DNA of 64,000 nt from Ascaris suum (taxonomy: Eukaryota > Nematoda > Chromadorea > Rhabditida > Ascarididae), in the NCBI GenBank assembly GCA_013433145.1, contig CM024183.1, positions 2,508,501-2,572,500 on the forward strand, read 5' to 3'. Position 1 is the stretch's first letter, and each line of letters begins with the position of its first letter. Below are positions 51,001 through 62,600 of this stretch, piece by piece. A model generated the notes under the pieces. It worked only from the letters and a program-made list of their open reading frames with translations. It was not told the DNA's origin and made no database searches. Both the position numbers and the translations under genes were made by a program.

Positions 51001-54000
51001 TAATATAACACAATCAATGACATACCAAAAATCTCAATGAGAGTTCTTTATTACAACGTTTACACAGACGAGAGAGAAATAGGCAGAGATCATCTTCAGT
51101 AAGTGCACTCAATTCGCCCATGAAAACGACGCCAGTGAAAGTCCATCCTTTCGATAAAATGCCCTCGAGCAGTATCGATGTTGCTGCAGCACCTTCGATG
51201 CTCAGTTCAATCCCGCCTACAAAAGAAAGCAACTCTTTCATATCACATTTCCTCACAACGGCACTATTAACGTGTAAAATCTTAATCTTTACTGCAAGTC
51301 CTTATCGGATAGAGACTGCAATACAACAACGCTTTGTTATGGCTTCGTATCATCAACATACTTCGTATCGTCGTCCAGGTTTTGACAAATTCAGAGGCTT
51401 TGTTCCGACGACAACCTCAGTTCGGAAGTAGTGAAGCACTTCTGCAATACATATGTGCTGTCTCGGATGCCAATTTTGGTGCGACATCGCAACCCAAAAG
51501 CAAGAATCCATGCCAACAATGTCGAGGATCTCGACCACGTCAAGCATCCACGTCAAAGGGTTTCATTTCTTCAATATCAAGAAGTTTACACCACCAGGGT
51601 TGATATCCGAGACAGCGAGGTCAGGGCGCCTCGAATCAACTTTTTCAGAGGCAACAACACACATGGTCCTATTTCGCTTCCACTTCTCTAAGCATTTAGA
51701 CGGTTCAGGTACAGCAGAGTCCCGCCTCGTGGAGACCTGCCAAAGTTTTCAGAGCTTCACGAAATAAATACTGGAAAAAATCACCAAAAAACAAAGTCAG
51801 CAATACCTTTGCGTCCAAAAGTAATCAACGAGAAAAAACAATTGAGCGATGCGGTATCCATCCCGACTTCCAATCGACGGCCGGCCAATCTATGGCGACC
51901 TCTCGCTTTCATCACAAACTGAAAACGGTGTTTAATGCAATGGACAAATGAATTTTTTAAGCAGAAAGCATCTCGTTCAGTCAGCGATTTATCGATAAGG
52001 TAGATCATTATGAAATGATGAACAAATTTTATACCGCATCCAAACGGATCGCCACCAATTTGTTTCCTGCCTCAATTCTTTTTTGGGGGTCAGGGGTAGG
52101 AGGAAAGGGGGGGGGGGGGGGAAAGCTCTTCAGACAGATCTGGAAATTGATAAGTGCGACAATAACTAGTCAGTCGCAAATTTCCATTGTCTCACTAGCT
52201 GAGACGGCAAAAGCTGAGAGAGTTCATTTTCAGCGATTCTTTTCTTCATGCAAATAAACAACGCATAACCAGTAAAAAAGAACAAGGCGCAACTCTACTT
52301 CACATAGGAAAATACAGTGCACAGGAAGGAGACCGATGAGAAAGAAATCAATCGATCTTGGATGTGAAACCTCACTTTTTCATTTGAAACCTCCCTTTTT
52401 CTTAAGACCTTTACTTTCAAAACCTTTTCACGGGGTTAAGTGGGGGCACATTCTAGAGCACATGTGACAGAAGAAAAGAAAGCGGCGAAGGTTTTCGGGC
52501 AAAAATGTTTCCAAACGTTCGGAAATGCGCGAGAGCAAATTTAATAGCCAGCGATATATAATTTCCTCGTATATTTCTACTGGGCCAGCAAAAGCAGCTG
52601 CTTTAGAATAATGCACAACGTAAGGAAGAAAATAACTAGAAACGGCAATACCATTCCTTGAACACAAACTTCAAAACATTGACCTCGAAATACAAGCAGA
52701 ACGTGTTCCAATAACAAAACATACAGATAACCGGAACAACGCGCATACTCCGAGGGAGATATTAATTAAATTTGGTAGAAGATATACATCAAAGACTCAA
52801 TCCCTTATCTCTCTCCCCTCCACCTCCCCATATGTGCGAAGGTGAACCCTGTAATGAATCAACGACCCGTTTATACGGATCTATGATCTGCAGCCAATTC
52901 CACTTGTGCCATCTATGGCGTGCATCAATTGGTACAATTCAAAATCTTTTGATAGAACAAAACGAAAGAAAGAGAACATTCCTATAGATCCGTCACAAAG
53001 ACGATAATATAGATGTGAACTTAGCACGTACTTTTTCATTCTTTACAGAAACATTCAAATGGCTGATACGATATCTTGGATGCTTCGACAACTCCCACAA
53101 TGCCTTCCAATGTTTCGATACTCTGCGCAACGATCGCATCTCCCGTTTTGGCATAAAACTCCTGGAATATGTGAATCGATGCTCATACACGTCAAGCTAT
53201 ATCAGAAAATAGGTTAAACTTTTCGTACCACAGCCGACCTTCATAAACAACACTGTTTTCAATCAACTCAAGGCTCTGATCATTGCTTGCGTTATCGTTA
53301 CGGGAAAGTATCAACGATGAGGAGCGACTTCCATGACAATAGTTGATGGTTGTTGTTGCGGTATTTTCGCTAAAATATAGCCAACAAGCATCAAGCCTGG
53401 TACGAAAAAAATCATTTGACTAAAACAGTCGAAGACTCGTGCGAGAAAAATTTTATTCATAACGGTCGAAAGATGACGCTCTGTGTACAATCACACTATT
53501 TCTAAGGAAATATAGACATATCACCGAGTGAAGGAAAATCAATCAATCGGGTGCAATCACGCAGCTAATCCACGTTATTTCACGCTAATCTTTACCTCAT
53601 AATCATGCATAATATTATATGTCAAAATCGCTATACAAGATGCTCTGGCATGGAGACTGCTCGATGCTGCGGAACTGGTAACCAATGGATGTCAAAAATT
53701 CACTCGATAAGGGAAACTCATGACCGAGGTTGAGTCAGAGCAAGATGAATTTGCATAAATGAGGGCGTCCTCAAACGATCGTTTCTTCAGAATGGCAGAT
53801 CCGACAGCGAAATGACAGATTTCTGGCAACTCCACCGTCATCACCTGCATCCCCTCTGCTGAAGCTTGATGGCCACAAATATCTATGACTTCTAGGTTAG
53901 TGGACACAAGGTGAATCTAATGAAACTGGCAGAGGTTCAATCTTCAGTCTGTTCCAAACCAACATTATGGAAACGACATATTTTAATTAACGCAACGACA

Positions 54001-54754
54001 CATCCTCCTCAAGGAATCCAACAAGTCATTTACCGAATATAAGGTTTACGGAAAAAGATGGAGAAGAGCGTTCTCCTTCCCTTCTTTACCTAATTATTGG
54101 CCGTAGCGTAGATGTACCAAGGCGAACGGCCAATAAAATATTTGCAACGAACTGCTTACATGACAGCATGAGAGTATCTCACCAATGCATGTAGAGTTAA
54201 CGTAAGTATTAACATAAACCTTAGTTAACATAAGAACATTCTTGCATATATTCACCTCTCTTAAAATAGCTCTGATTGTTGGCAACTTCCGGCATTGGGA
54301 ACGGATGTGAAGCTAATAAGAGCCAGTTGAGTTGATTGCCAAATCGGTCGCACAAAGCATTGCAACTACTATTAGAAATACGTTCAAAAAATGAGAGATG
54401 ATGGGAAATGATGAGATGCGATGCGACGTTCTTCTTGAAAACAGTAGAAAAACAACTAGAAGAGGAGCATTTGAGTTCTTCACTAAAGGAATCGATGAAG
54501 GCAAAGATGCCGAAAACAAAAAGTTACCATATTTTCAAAAGGATGTGGTCTGGAAGATCATTGAACCGCGAAAGAAAGCCAGGTGGATGTTTGCCGACGA
54601 GCTCACCGCAGACCAGCATCGTCCTAAAAAGACGCAATTCCTCCATAGCCGAAAGCGGCTTCTCGTCCTGTATTTCGTGTTGCATCTCCGCTTCAAAGTC
54701 GTTCATCACTTCGTTGCTAGTTTTATCGGAATTGTCAGCAATCGTATCTGACAT
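45012..54754 (-). CDS. F-box / LRR-like protein with acidic tail, gene A (partial model)
   Basis: Probable SCF ubiquitin-ligase substrate adaptor. Exon 54754-54528 carries the ATG, an acidic N-terminus (MSDTIADNSDKTSNEV) and the start of an F-box, RFNDLPDHILLKIW, at residues 61-75. Supported later exons: 53916-53704, 53161-53047, 51918-51807, 51216-51026, 50168-50065, 48875-48761 and 45179-45012. Exons 51918 to 48761 join in perfect phase. They read as leucine-rich-repeat-like units (ACGYKLSKLVIML, SLPFIVREGLESVIP). Likely exons whose joins are unresolved: 48584 to about 48460, 48305-48224 and 47976-47833. The final exon begins HMNELRRLF and ends in a Ser/Asp-rich tail (TGA 45014-45012). The F-box helices after KIW and several exons between 52 and 54.5 kb were not found. 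Exon 48875-48761 and the final exon have clear counterparts in gene B. If the family assignment is wrong, the exon chain still stands. Confidence 0.72.
47345..47480. repeat. AT-rich short repeat cluster (ttgcaataaattgca type)
   Basis: Several imperfect copies of ttgcaataaattgc and ttaatggaag are interleaved over about 130 bases. It probably lies within an intron of F-box gene A, between exon 47976-47833 and the last exon. Confidence 0.7.
51353..51770. other. GC-richer block open in several frames, unidentified
   Basis: About 420 bases of clearly higher GC content than the surroundings. All three plus frames and one minus frame stay open over much of it. It lies in the intron between gene A exons 51918-51807 and 51216-51026. 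No family was recognised in any frame; it may be an inserted repeat or a fragment of a mobile element. Confidence 0.4.
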
Positions 54755-54771
54755 TTCGATTTTTCTAGTAT
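54755..54771 (-). promoter_or_regulatory. 5' UTR and likely spliced-leader acceptor of gene A
   Basis: The minus strand reads tttcttcag ending at 54772, a strong 3' splice-site consensus with no exon recognised upstream, 17 bases before the ATG at 54754. This is the usual layout of a nematode trans-spliced mRNA. An upstream cis-spliced exon is the alternative. Confidence 0.55.
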
Positions 54772-54772
54772 C

Positions 54773-55568
54773 TGAAGAAAGTAAAAATATATAACATCGT
54801 TTCGAGATTATCCGATTCCGTTGAAAAGACTCGTTGAATGAAACAGTGAAAGTCTGACAGCTAGATAGAAGTATAACCTCAACTGTTACAGCATCCGAAG
54901 AAAGGTAAATCGGTAAAAACAAAGGCAATACATGAATCGCAAAGAACGAGGAGTGGAGGACTGCGCGAAAGGGGGAGGAGGAGGGGGGAGGCGAGTGGCA
55001 AATAGACTCGAGAGTCTTTTCCGCCCCTTCTGTTCATCAGCCTTTAATTTTCCCTCGTTGTAAAGCTCCGCGGTGAGGAAAGGACGTTACGGATGTCCGT
55101 ACTTCATGGACAGATACCAAACGAAACAAATTATCAAAAAAAAAGGAAACGTTCTGACGCAGGGGATCGGACGAACTGTTGAATAATGAAGGTCGTCCCA
55201 AGGTATATTAATGCACCTACAAATTCTGCGCAATTTCAAAAGATCTCTAAGCTGGCGGTTGAACTCCCCCTTTGCAAGGAAGCCGTTGACTCGGGCGAAA
55301 GGGCGGTGGGAGAAAGGCGGAGGATAAAGTTCCATACCTAGTGTCGTTTTCGGATAACAAGCTATAAGAAAGAATAAGAAATAAAAGTTGAAAACAAATT
55401 TCTACAAAAGCGCAAAATAAAAACATATAAAGGCATCCCGTTTCTCATCATAGCTACACATTACTTCATCTAAGTGCACCCAGAAACCATCGTTTGAAGA
55501 AAAACAAATGTGCACAAAAAATTTCGTGGGAGCATAGAGCATCTGGTGTTTTTTGTATTATGGTGTAC
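54773..55568. other. Upstream region of gene A, no gene seen
   Basis: Contains a short purine-rich patch near 54970-54990. The minus frame at 55087-55335 is open but unrecognised. This interval should include the gene A promoter. Confidence 0.4.
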
Positions 55569-55680
55569 TTTCAGTGCTCTACTAGAGTGTACCAACTTTC
55601 AGTGCTCTTCCAGGATGTACCAACTTTCAGTGCTCTACCAGGATGTACCAACTTTCAGTGCTCTACTAGGGTGTACTAAC
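55569..55680 (+). repeat. Four-copy 28-bp tandem repeat
   Basis: Four head-to-tail units of exactly 28 bases, starting at 55569, 55597, 55625 and 55653. Each begins tttcagtgctct and ends in gtac(c/t)aac. Units differ at a few middle positions. Each unit carries a nematode-like 3' splice motif (actttcag) at its boundary. Confidence 0.95.
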
Positions 55681-58600
55681 TACATATTCTAGCGATGAAA
55701 TCAGAACACCGGAAAGACTTATTCACAGATAATAGCTTTGTAGTATGCGATATAGTTGTTGTCCGCCGGATCGCCGCCGTAGGACTTTAATCTACGGCCT
55801 ATGATATGCGGTACCCTCACTCCTGTGGTATGGGACCTTATGTTGCGCCCCCCTCCCCCCAAACTGGCGACTTGTCCATGTTCTTTCGATTTCGGATCCG
55901 ACTATACTCTCCCACATTTGCCGGGTTAAATACTCCGATCAGTGATCACACCCGAATATGTATGAGATTCCTGTTTCCGCGGTCCGGCTGGTGCAAAGTG
56001 CAATTCGACTGATCATAAAACACATGCAAATTTGTTGACTACCATGGGATGTGCGCAATTCCTTTCGAAGTTGGCATATAGTTTTTCAGCTAAAGGACCA
56101 ACGTATACTACAATGAACAACCTTATAGTATAAAGAAACATAGTGGAGTGCCAAATTCGATCAAATTACATCCGTTATATCTGGCTGATTTTTTGGCAAT
56201 CATCAAAATGTAGAAATCACACTACCACATTTCAATAAAACTAAGTGGGAAGGCGTTTAAGACCGCCAAAAGAGCTCTCACTACTGATTAGCGCGGTGTG
56301 CATTTTCTACATTTTATTTTTATATAGTTAATAAGCGTATTTTCATTCAAAATATTCATAGACAAAAAACGACAATAGAAATAAGAGCAAAGAAATTTTT
56401 CAGACGTATACGATTAATTTTATTCTCAACCGTTAAAAGGTATATCAGCAGGGGCTTTTCATCTTTGATGAGTTCTATAAATTTATAAGACTTATTGCAT
56501 TTTTTTCCAGGTTTCCGCGAATGAAATATATGGAGAAGACTCGGATGGATATATGTCAAGGTGAAGGAATCTGTGATAACAGAAAGAAATTTCGCCTACC
56601 CAAAGCACATATCTCCCGTTCGTTACAAGAGTACAGCGCTCATCCCTCTTTACTTTCCCATATAAGTGCAATTTCAAAACAAAAAAAAAATCTATGATGT
56701 AAACAACAATCAACGTAAATGACGGATGACAAAATAAAATATAAAATACACTACGCTGTCTAGCGAAATATTGAAGCACACATAACAAATGGATATTCTC
56801 ATATATGCTATAAATGTCATTAATCGAAGGATTACTGGTCATGTTCACGAACCAGAACTTTTGAGGGGTGTTGAATTTCAGTCCTCAATCCCATGAGTTG
56901 AGAGGATTTTGATGCTATTGAAGAATGTCGATCACGAGCATTCAGAAATCGACGCTAGTGAAGTCTACGAAAACATGCAAGAAATATTTTCTGCAAAGAA
57001 ATACAAAAAAAAAGCCCTTCATTTATTATGGAATGCAATTTAGTTCGGAATGCTTTTCACCGATAGCATTAAAAAACTGACGGTAATATAGTTGGATTGT
57101 GCGATATTTACACGTAATGAAATATATAAATCATGAATGCATAAAACATAAACAGCACATTTTCCGTTTTAATGATCGCCAGCCACAACAATCAGCAACA
57201 CTTCAATTAAAATCATCCTTAACCTAAGATAATTCAAAACACCGGGAATAAAGAGGCAGATAAAGATATACTACTATATTACGACGTTCCCTTAAGCTTT
57301 GAATATAATAAAAATTCCTATCTGTGGTTCTATATATACTACGATCCGACAGCAATCATTCCAATAGTTAGTTCAAAACTTAGCTGATCTCCAATATTCT
57401 CTTTGAATCCTTTCTAATATTCGACAAATATCGGTTCATCAACGCGAGCATTTCATCACCATGCACCGTCTCGGTAAACCATTCAGTTATCCTACCGATT
57501 TTGATGGCAACAAAAGGTCGAACATCAACGGTGTTCATCCTGAGGTTCTTCGAGACCCGTTGCAATATCACACTTCGTTGCTTCTTGGATAATCAGAGAA
57601 TAACCTACCTCCTCCCTCTTATTGTGAGGAGCCTGATAGACCGAGTCTCCACTCTTTCAACCCACCTTAGTGAAATACAAGTTTTTGCTAGCCAACCAAG
57701 AAGCAAATTACACAGGTAGATGACGTCGAATTATTGCGAAATTGAAAAGATTCCTCGCAGCCTTACTATGCTTGCCGGTCATTCTACTGTCAATATAGAG
57801 AATAAGTTCCCAACATTAAGCAGCGAAATTTTTTTCATTTTTTCGCTGTCTCTTTGTGTAGTTATGAACGATTTCTAGCCCTTTCATTTCTAGCGATTTC
57901 TGTCAGCGGCGTTTGAAATCACTTATTAGTCCAACTGCTTTGGAATGCTTATCCACTTTGTGCCCTCAACATCAGTAAAGGCTTTACATATCCCTCTGAG
58001 CGCATTCCAAGAGTCTCGCCGAGTCCTCGTCATCTTTCGCACATGAATACCTCCGCTAAAATGACTCTAGTCTTCGAAGGAACTTTTGGGCTCTTCAAGA
58101 AAACCAACTTATCACCTGCTCTAGCGCAAATCCAAGGTACCCAAACGATCGTCCTCTTGAAAACAACGCATAAAAATATAACGACGGAGGTTGTCTAGAG
58201 GTGTCAGAGACGAAACGCAAACTCGCTGAGTGAATATTTATGCACTGAAGACGATAAAAGAATCTCATTAAAGCTTTTCAAACTCATTAAAATAACAGAA
58301 TGAAAGTAACAAAATTGCATAAGCGTTCAAAGAGAGAAACAGGACGCCAAAGTGAATATGATTGTGGATACCTCGTACTGAACAAAGAAAAAAATTATCC
58401 ATGAGGGCACAGAGGTCATCGTTCCCCGACAAAAGGGGCAAAAATGATGCGGTCGTTGGAGACGGAACAGACAACATCACAGTTCTTCCACAAACCTTTC
58501 TCATTTTCACACAGTGTTAAACAGTTATCATTTGGAACGAAACTGTAACTGATCAAGGCGATAGAAATGCATAAATAATAAAGTTGTTCGCCTATACCAA

Positions 58601-59687
58601 AACAGATTTATAAAGGAACGAAATAATAACACTAAACAGAAAATAACACATGATGAAAAAGTACTGGACGGGAAATCACATTCAACATACCCCAGAGGAG
58701 CATTCATAACATACGCGATGAGCAACGGTCTTAGTTCAGTTTAAACGGGAAACGTTCCGCGCACTAAGTTTTATATCAACCCCGACTCGGTGGAATACCC
58801 CTCCTAGATTTGATTTTAGCACCGAGACACGAAAGTTCTCATTTTCTGCCCACATCGAGCTTCCACTTCCTAAACTGTTCTAATTGTTCAGCTACTACAC
58901 ACTATATATTCACGATCTCATTCGGTCAAACCGTAACAATTATATGGCCGAAACGAAGAACACTCTATATAATATGACCAATGAGAAATGTATGGGTCAC
59001 AGTGAAGATAATATCATATAAAAGAACATCATATGTATATCTGAGATCAAAATTCCTACTTCCTTCCTCTGCGTTCCCTCTCGTAACGGAGCGAACGCAG
59101 CTAATGGCAATGATCTATGTGGGTGATAGGTAATCCAACTGCCAGTAGAAAGGCCTAAAAACCCTGCAAGCAAAAGTGTTTTTGTGTGAACTAGCAACAA
59201 GCAACATTTGTGGTCGAGAATCTATTCGTGATGAAGCAAAGACTTAAAAAAGTGTAACGAAACATAACATAAGTGGAAAAATGCATTTCAGCATGCTTAC
59301 AAACATAAAGTTTACAGCTGAAGTTGAACAAGGCACGACAACTAGCCGAAAACGTAACCAAAACAACCAAAAACCGTCTAGCACACTACGAATGCCCCAC
59401 GTCTCCTAAATGTCACAAAATTCGAGTCTCAGACTCACCCCGTCATGCACTCCGCTCCTAACTATGCATTCTATCTGATTACCATCGATGCGAGAAAAAT
59501 AAGATCAAGTAAGTGGCATATCTGGTTACCAAACACACAAGAACCCCTCCAGTGTAAACCACAGTCATGTGCTTTTGTCGACTTTCCCGGAATCCAGCGA
59601 ACGAATGCCCTCCTCCCGCCCCCAACAAAACTCGAAACCCTATTGTTGACCATCTTATTAGAGCATAATTCGAATACTAAGAAGATA
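55681..59687. other. Region between F-box genes B and A, mostly unassigned
   Basis: No complete gene is supported. One minus-strand exon candidate is listed separately (57380-57571). Around 57960-58110 the minus strand has short coding-like stretches (for example NALRGICKAFTDVEGTKWIS) broken by stops, possibly a decayed gene or repeat. The rest is AT-rich with chance frames. Confidence 0.35.
57380..57571 (-). CDS. Orphan terminal exon candidate, unknown protein
   Basis: A 63-codon open frame ending in a stop at 57380. The composition looks coding: ILQRVSKNLRMNTVDVRPF, then AIKIGRITEWFTETVHGDEM, then RYLSNIRKDSKRILEIS. It could be the last exon of a minus-strand gene whose other exons lie between 57.6 and 59.6 kb, but none was identified. 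No domain recognised. It is downstream of gene B and may be a relic of another copy of that family. Confidence 0.3.
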   Translation of the reverse strand: MILQRVSKNLRMNTVDVRPFVAIKIGRITEWFTETVHGDEMLALMNRYLSNIRKDSKRILEIS

Positions 59688-62600
59688 TTACATGCCCATA
59701 TAATCTTCATAGTCCACGTCGTCGACCTCATCATAATATTCACCATCGTAATCATCCCAGTAGTCGTGACTGCCCGAATATTCTCCTGAATAATCACTCA
59801 GGTCGGCTATATAATCCGCTCCAAGAAACGAGTCATACGAGTAGCAAGGGTGGACGTCTGAATCCGCAATATGAATGTCTGCGATCGCATACTGACTGCG
59901 TAGCTCATTCATACGCTGAAATTCAATCTGTGTGAAACATGGAACGATTATTTGAATGGTGGCGAAGTGGGCCGCAAAAAGGTGATCAGACAGAGGACGG
60001 GGCACGCGCCTTGTGAAATGTTCATCGAACAGTTCTCTCAACTTCCTACACTCAAAGGAACTTACCGACCAAAAATAAAAGGCATATCTTTTTCGTTGTT
60101 CCAGATAACGCTCTTTTCAAATTTTCAATGCCGAAGACCGCCCTTTCCAGAATTTGCAAACAAACTGTCTCATTCACTCTCCATTCCCAAATATACGTTG
60201 GCCTTGATGGCGAAAAGCAACAAAAGCTTCTTAAGGAATCTCGAAATGAATTCATGAAAGTGGTGAAACAGCTGTTCTAAATTGTAACTAACCTCCGGAC
60301 CGGCAATATCGACTGTGTATATGCCGCGATTTGAGTCCGGACCGCGATCAAATCCATACTCAACCATACCACCCGTCAATTGTGTGAACTCGAATTTGCT
60401 CTGAAAAACCGGTTAACCTCGGAAATTGAACAACACACGCGAGAGATTTTTCATCACCTCTGAAGCACTGAAGGAGTCCCCACTCCCCAAAATATCACCA
60501 AAATTTATTTTATGACGGAAAGAGGAACGAACCCTATTTGTGGTAAAATCTGCCTAACTAAAGCAATCTCGGATGCCGCACACTTCTTCGATGCACCAAA
60601 GATTCAAGAGCAAATGTGCTGTTCCTATTCACAACAACTTAATGATTACGCTCAAATTCATCTAACCTGTTCTCATCCGATATTATCCTTTGAGCAAATG
60701 GGAAGAGGTGATTTGAAGGAGGTGGAAGATGGAGATTTAAACTTCTACGAAAATCAAAATTACGGCTAGAATAACAGAAGATACATGTTTGGGCTCGGCT
60801 TCCCAAAAATCGAGTGATTTTGGCAAAAAATTGGAAAAAGTGTTTTGAAGAAGCAAAAGTCAGGCTTGGATCCTCACAACGTAAGAACCGCAAAGATCTT
60901 AGAGCTTGCAATGTTACGCCTCGCGCAGCATAAACGCCACCTTAACCATTCGATAGCTGCTGAGTCCAAAAAAGAAATTCATTCGAGGGAATATGTCACG
61001 CGCATGCGGGGTAAATTTACATCTTGCCAGAAACTAAATGTATAACAATGCATTATTTCCACCGCAGCATACCAGATACAATTTGAAAACTCTAGTAATC
61101 CGAACTGGTCCAAGAGCTTCGATTCCATCCTTCAGCTTCCGCTTCGCCTTATGACGACAACTCTGCTCTGCGACAATCCACCGAATAACCTTGAGCCATT
61201 AGCATCCACGATCAAAATGTTCAACCAGGTGGCAGGTAGAAAATAAGGTGCCCCGATCAGTGGAACCTTAGCGGGTATCTTATGTTAGTTAACATATCAT
61301 CTACGCATAAGCGTTACAAAATCCAACATAAAGTTCGAGAGCGATCGTCATTACAACGATTCGTTAGAACTGATGCAGCCCCACTCGTTGACATAGTCAT
61401 CAACAACACTGCGACTACTTCCTAGCAATGCAATTATGGCGTGCACCACACTCTTTGCCCACGGTGGTCACCACTGTACAGGATGTGACATCGAACACCA
61501 AATTCATAAACGATATTTGAGCAGCTTATTCGTTCAAACAAGTAATCTACTGTTCAAACAGTAAACAAGTAAACATGCTGTTTCTTACGACTAATTTTTT
61601 CTTCTCGAAAACGGTCGCAACTCGAGTGTAAAATGATCTGCGCACTGGGCGCCCAGGAGTCCTGACTTTCAACTGCGCCACGCGTTGCATTGAGAATCCA
61701 CAAGAAGCCGGAAATGCCAACATTGAATTGCTGTAGATCTTGTCAGTCGTTTGACCATCAGGAATAGCTGGCATCCTGTTCGTGAGTACATCCTAAATTA
61801 CACTCAGTCGTTACAATTAGTGATGTGCGTGAGAAAAGCCATTTAGTATGCCCACTTTACGATACAAGGTGCTTAGCGAATTTGCAATATACTTTTGCAA
61901 CTGACAGTAAAAATTTCGATTTGCTATAAATTTTGCAAGACCTTTGCTGCAAGGAATTTGCTATCATAACTCACAGCACTCACCAGTGGCCGCCCTCCCA
62001 TGGGTATCCTTTGGGGACATAAGCTTGGAATCATGAGGTTTTTTAACCTCCAACATCCCTGGAGCAGATTTTCCACTCCGACTCTTTACTTTCTCCATCC
62101 ATATACCCCATCAGCTGTTCGTACCCAAATGGCGCAAAGATATGGCCAAATGGTTCGAAGGTGATTTACGTTTCTGTAATATTTCACATTCAATCACTTG
62201 CGTCAACGACCACAACGTTGAATGCTCTATCTGCTCTACCGACGGAGTAAACCTAGATACAAAAACAGACCAAATGAAGTCCATCCGCTATGCAACTACC
62301 AATTCAATCACAGTTCAAAATTGTCCATTCGACCGAGAAAACCTACAAGAAGATTTTCACATGGACCTGCCACCAATCCTCCGAACCAACCCTTGTCTCC
62401 CGATTTTGCACGTAGCAATTTTTATAACTATATCATTGTATGCTTAACTCGTTTAATCATATCATGAAAAAGAAATACTATATAGCCAGCAGTACTGTTC
62501 TCCGTCCAATAAGTTAAAAGCGTCCTGACTAACCGAAATAGCCTTCTTGAGCGAGGAATTCTTGAATGCCGACGCGTCGGGGATAACCGACATTAGCCCC

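Noticed and set aside
61065..61236. Plus-strand stretch bounded by an AG and a GT and encoding an open segment (SFDSILQLPLRL)
   Set aside because: It overlaps the minus-strand exon 61189-61073, which is in phase 0 on both sides and agrees with gene B; both cannot be real, and no partner exon was found on the plus strand.
62142..62447. Plus-strand frame of 101 codons with several Cys and a hydrophobic C-terminus, resembling a small secreted or GPI-anchored protein
   Set aside because: The opposite strand in the same place has an exon-like frame (62252-62125) with splice signals and a repeat pattern matching F-box gene A, so the plus frame is more likely its shadow.
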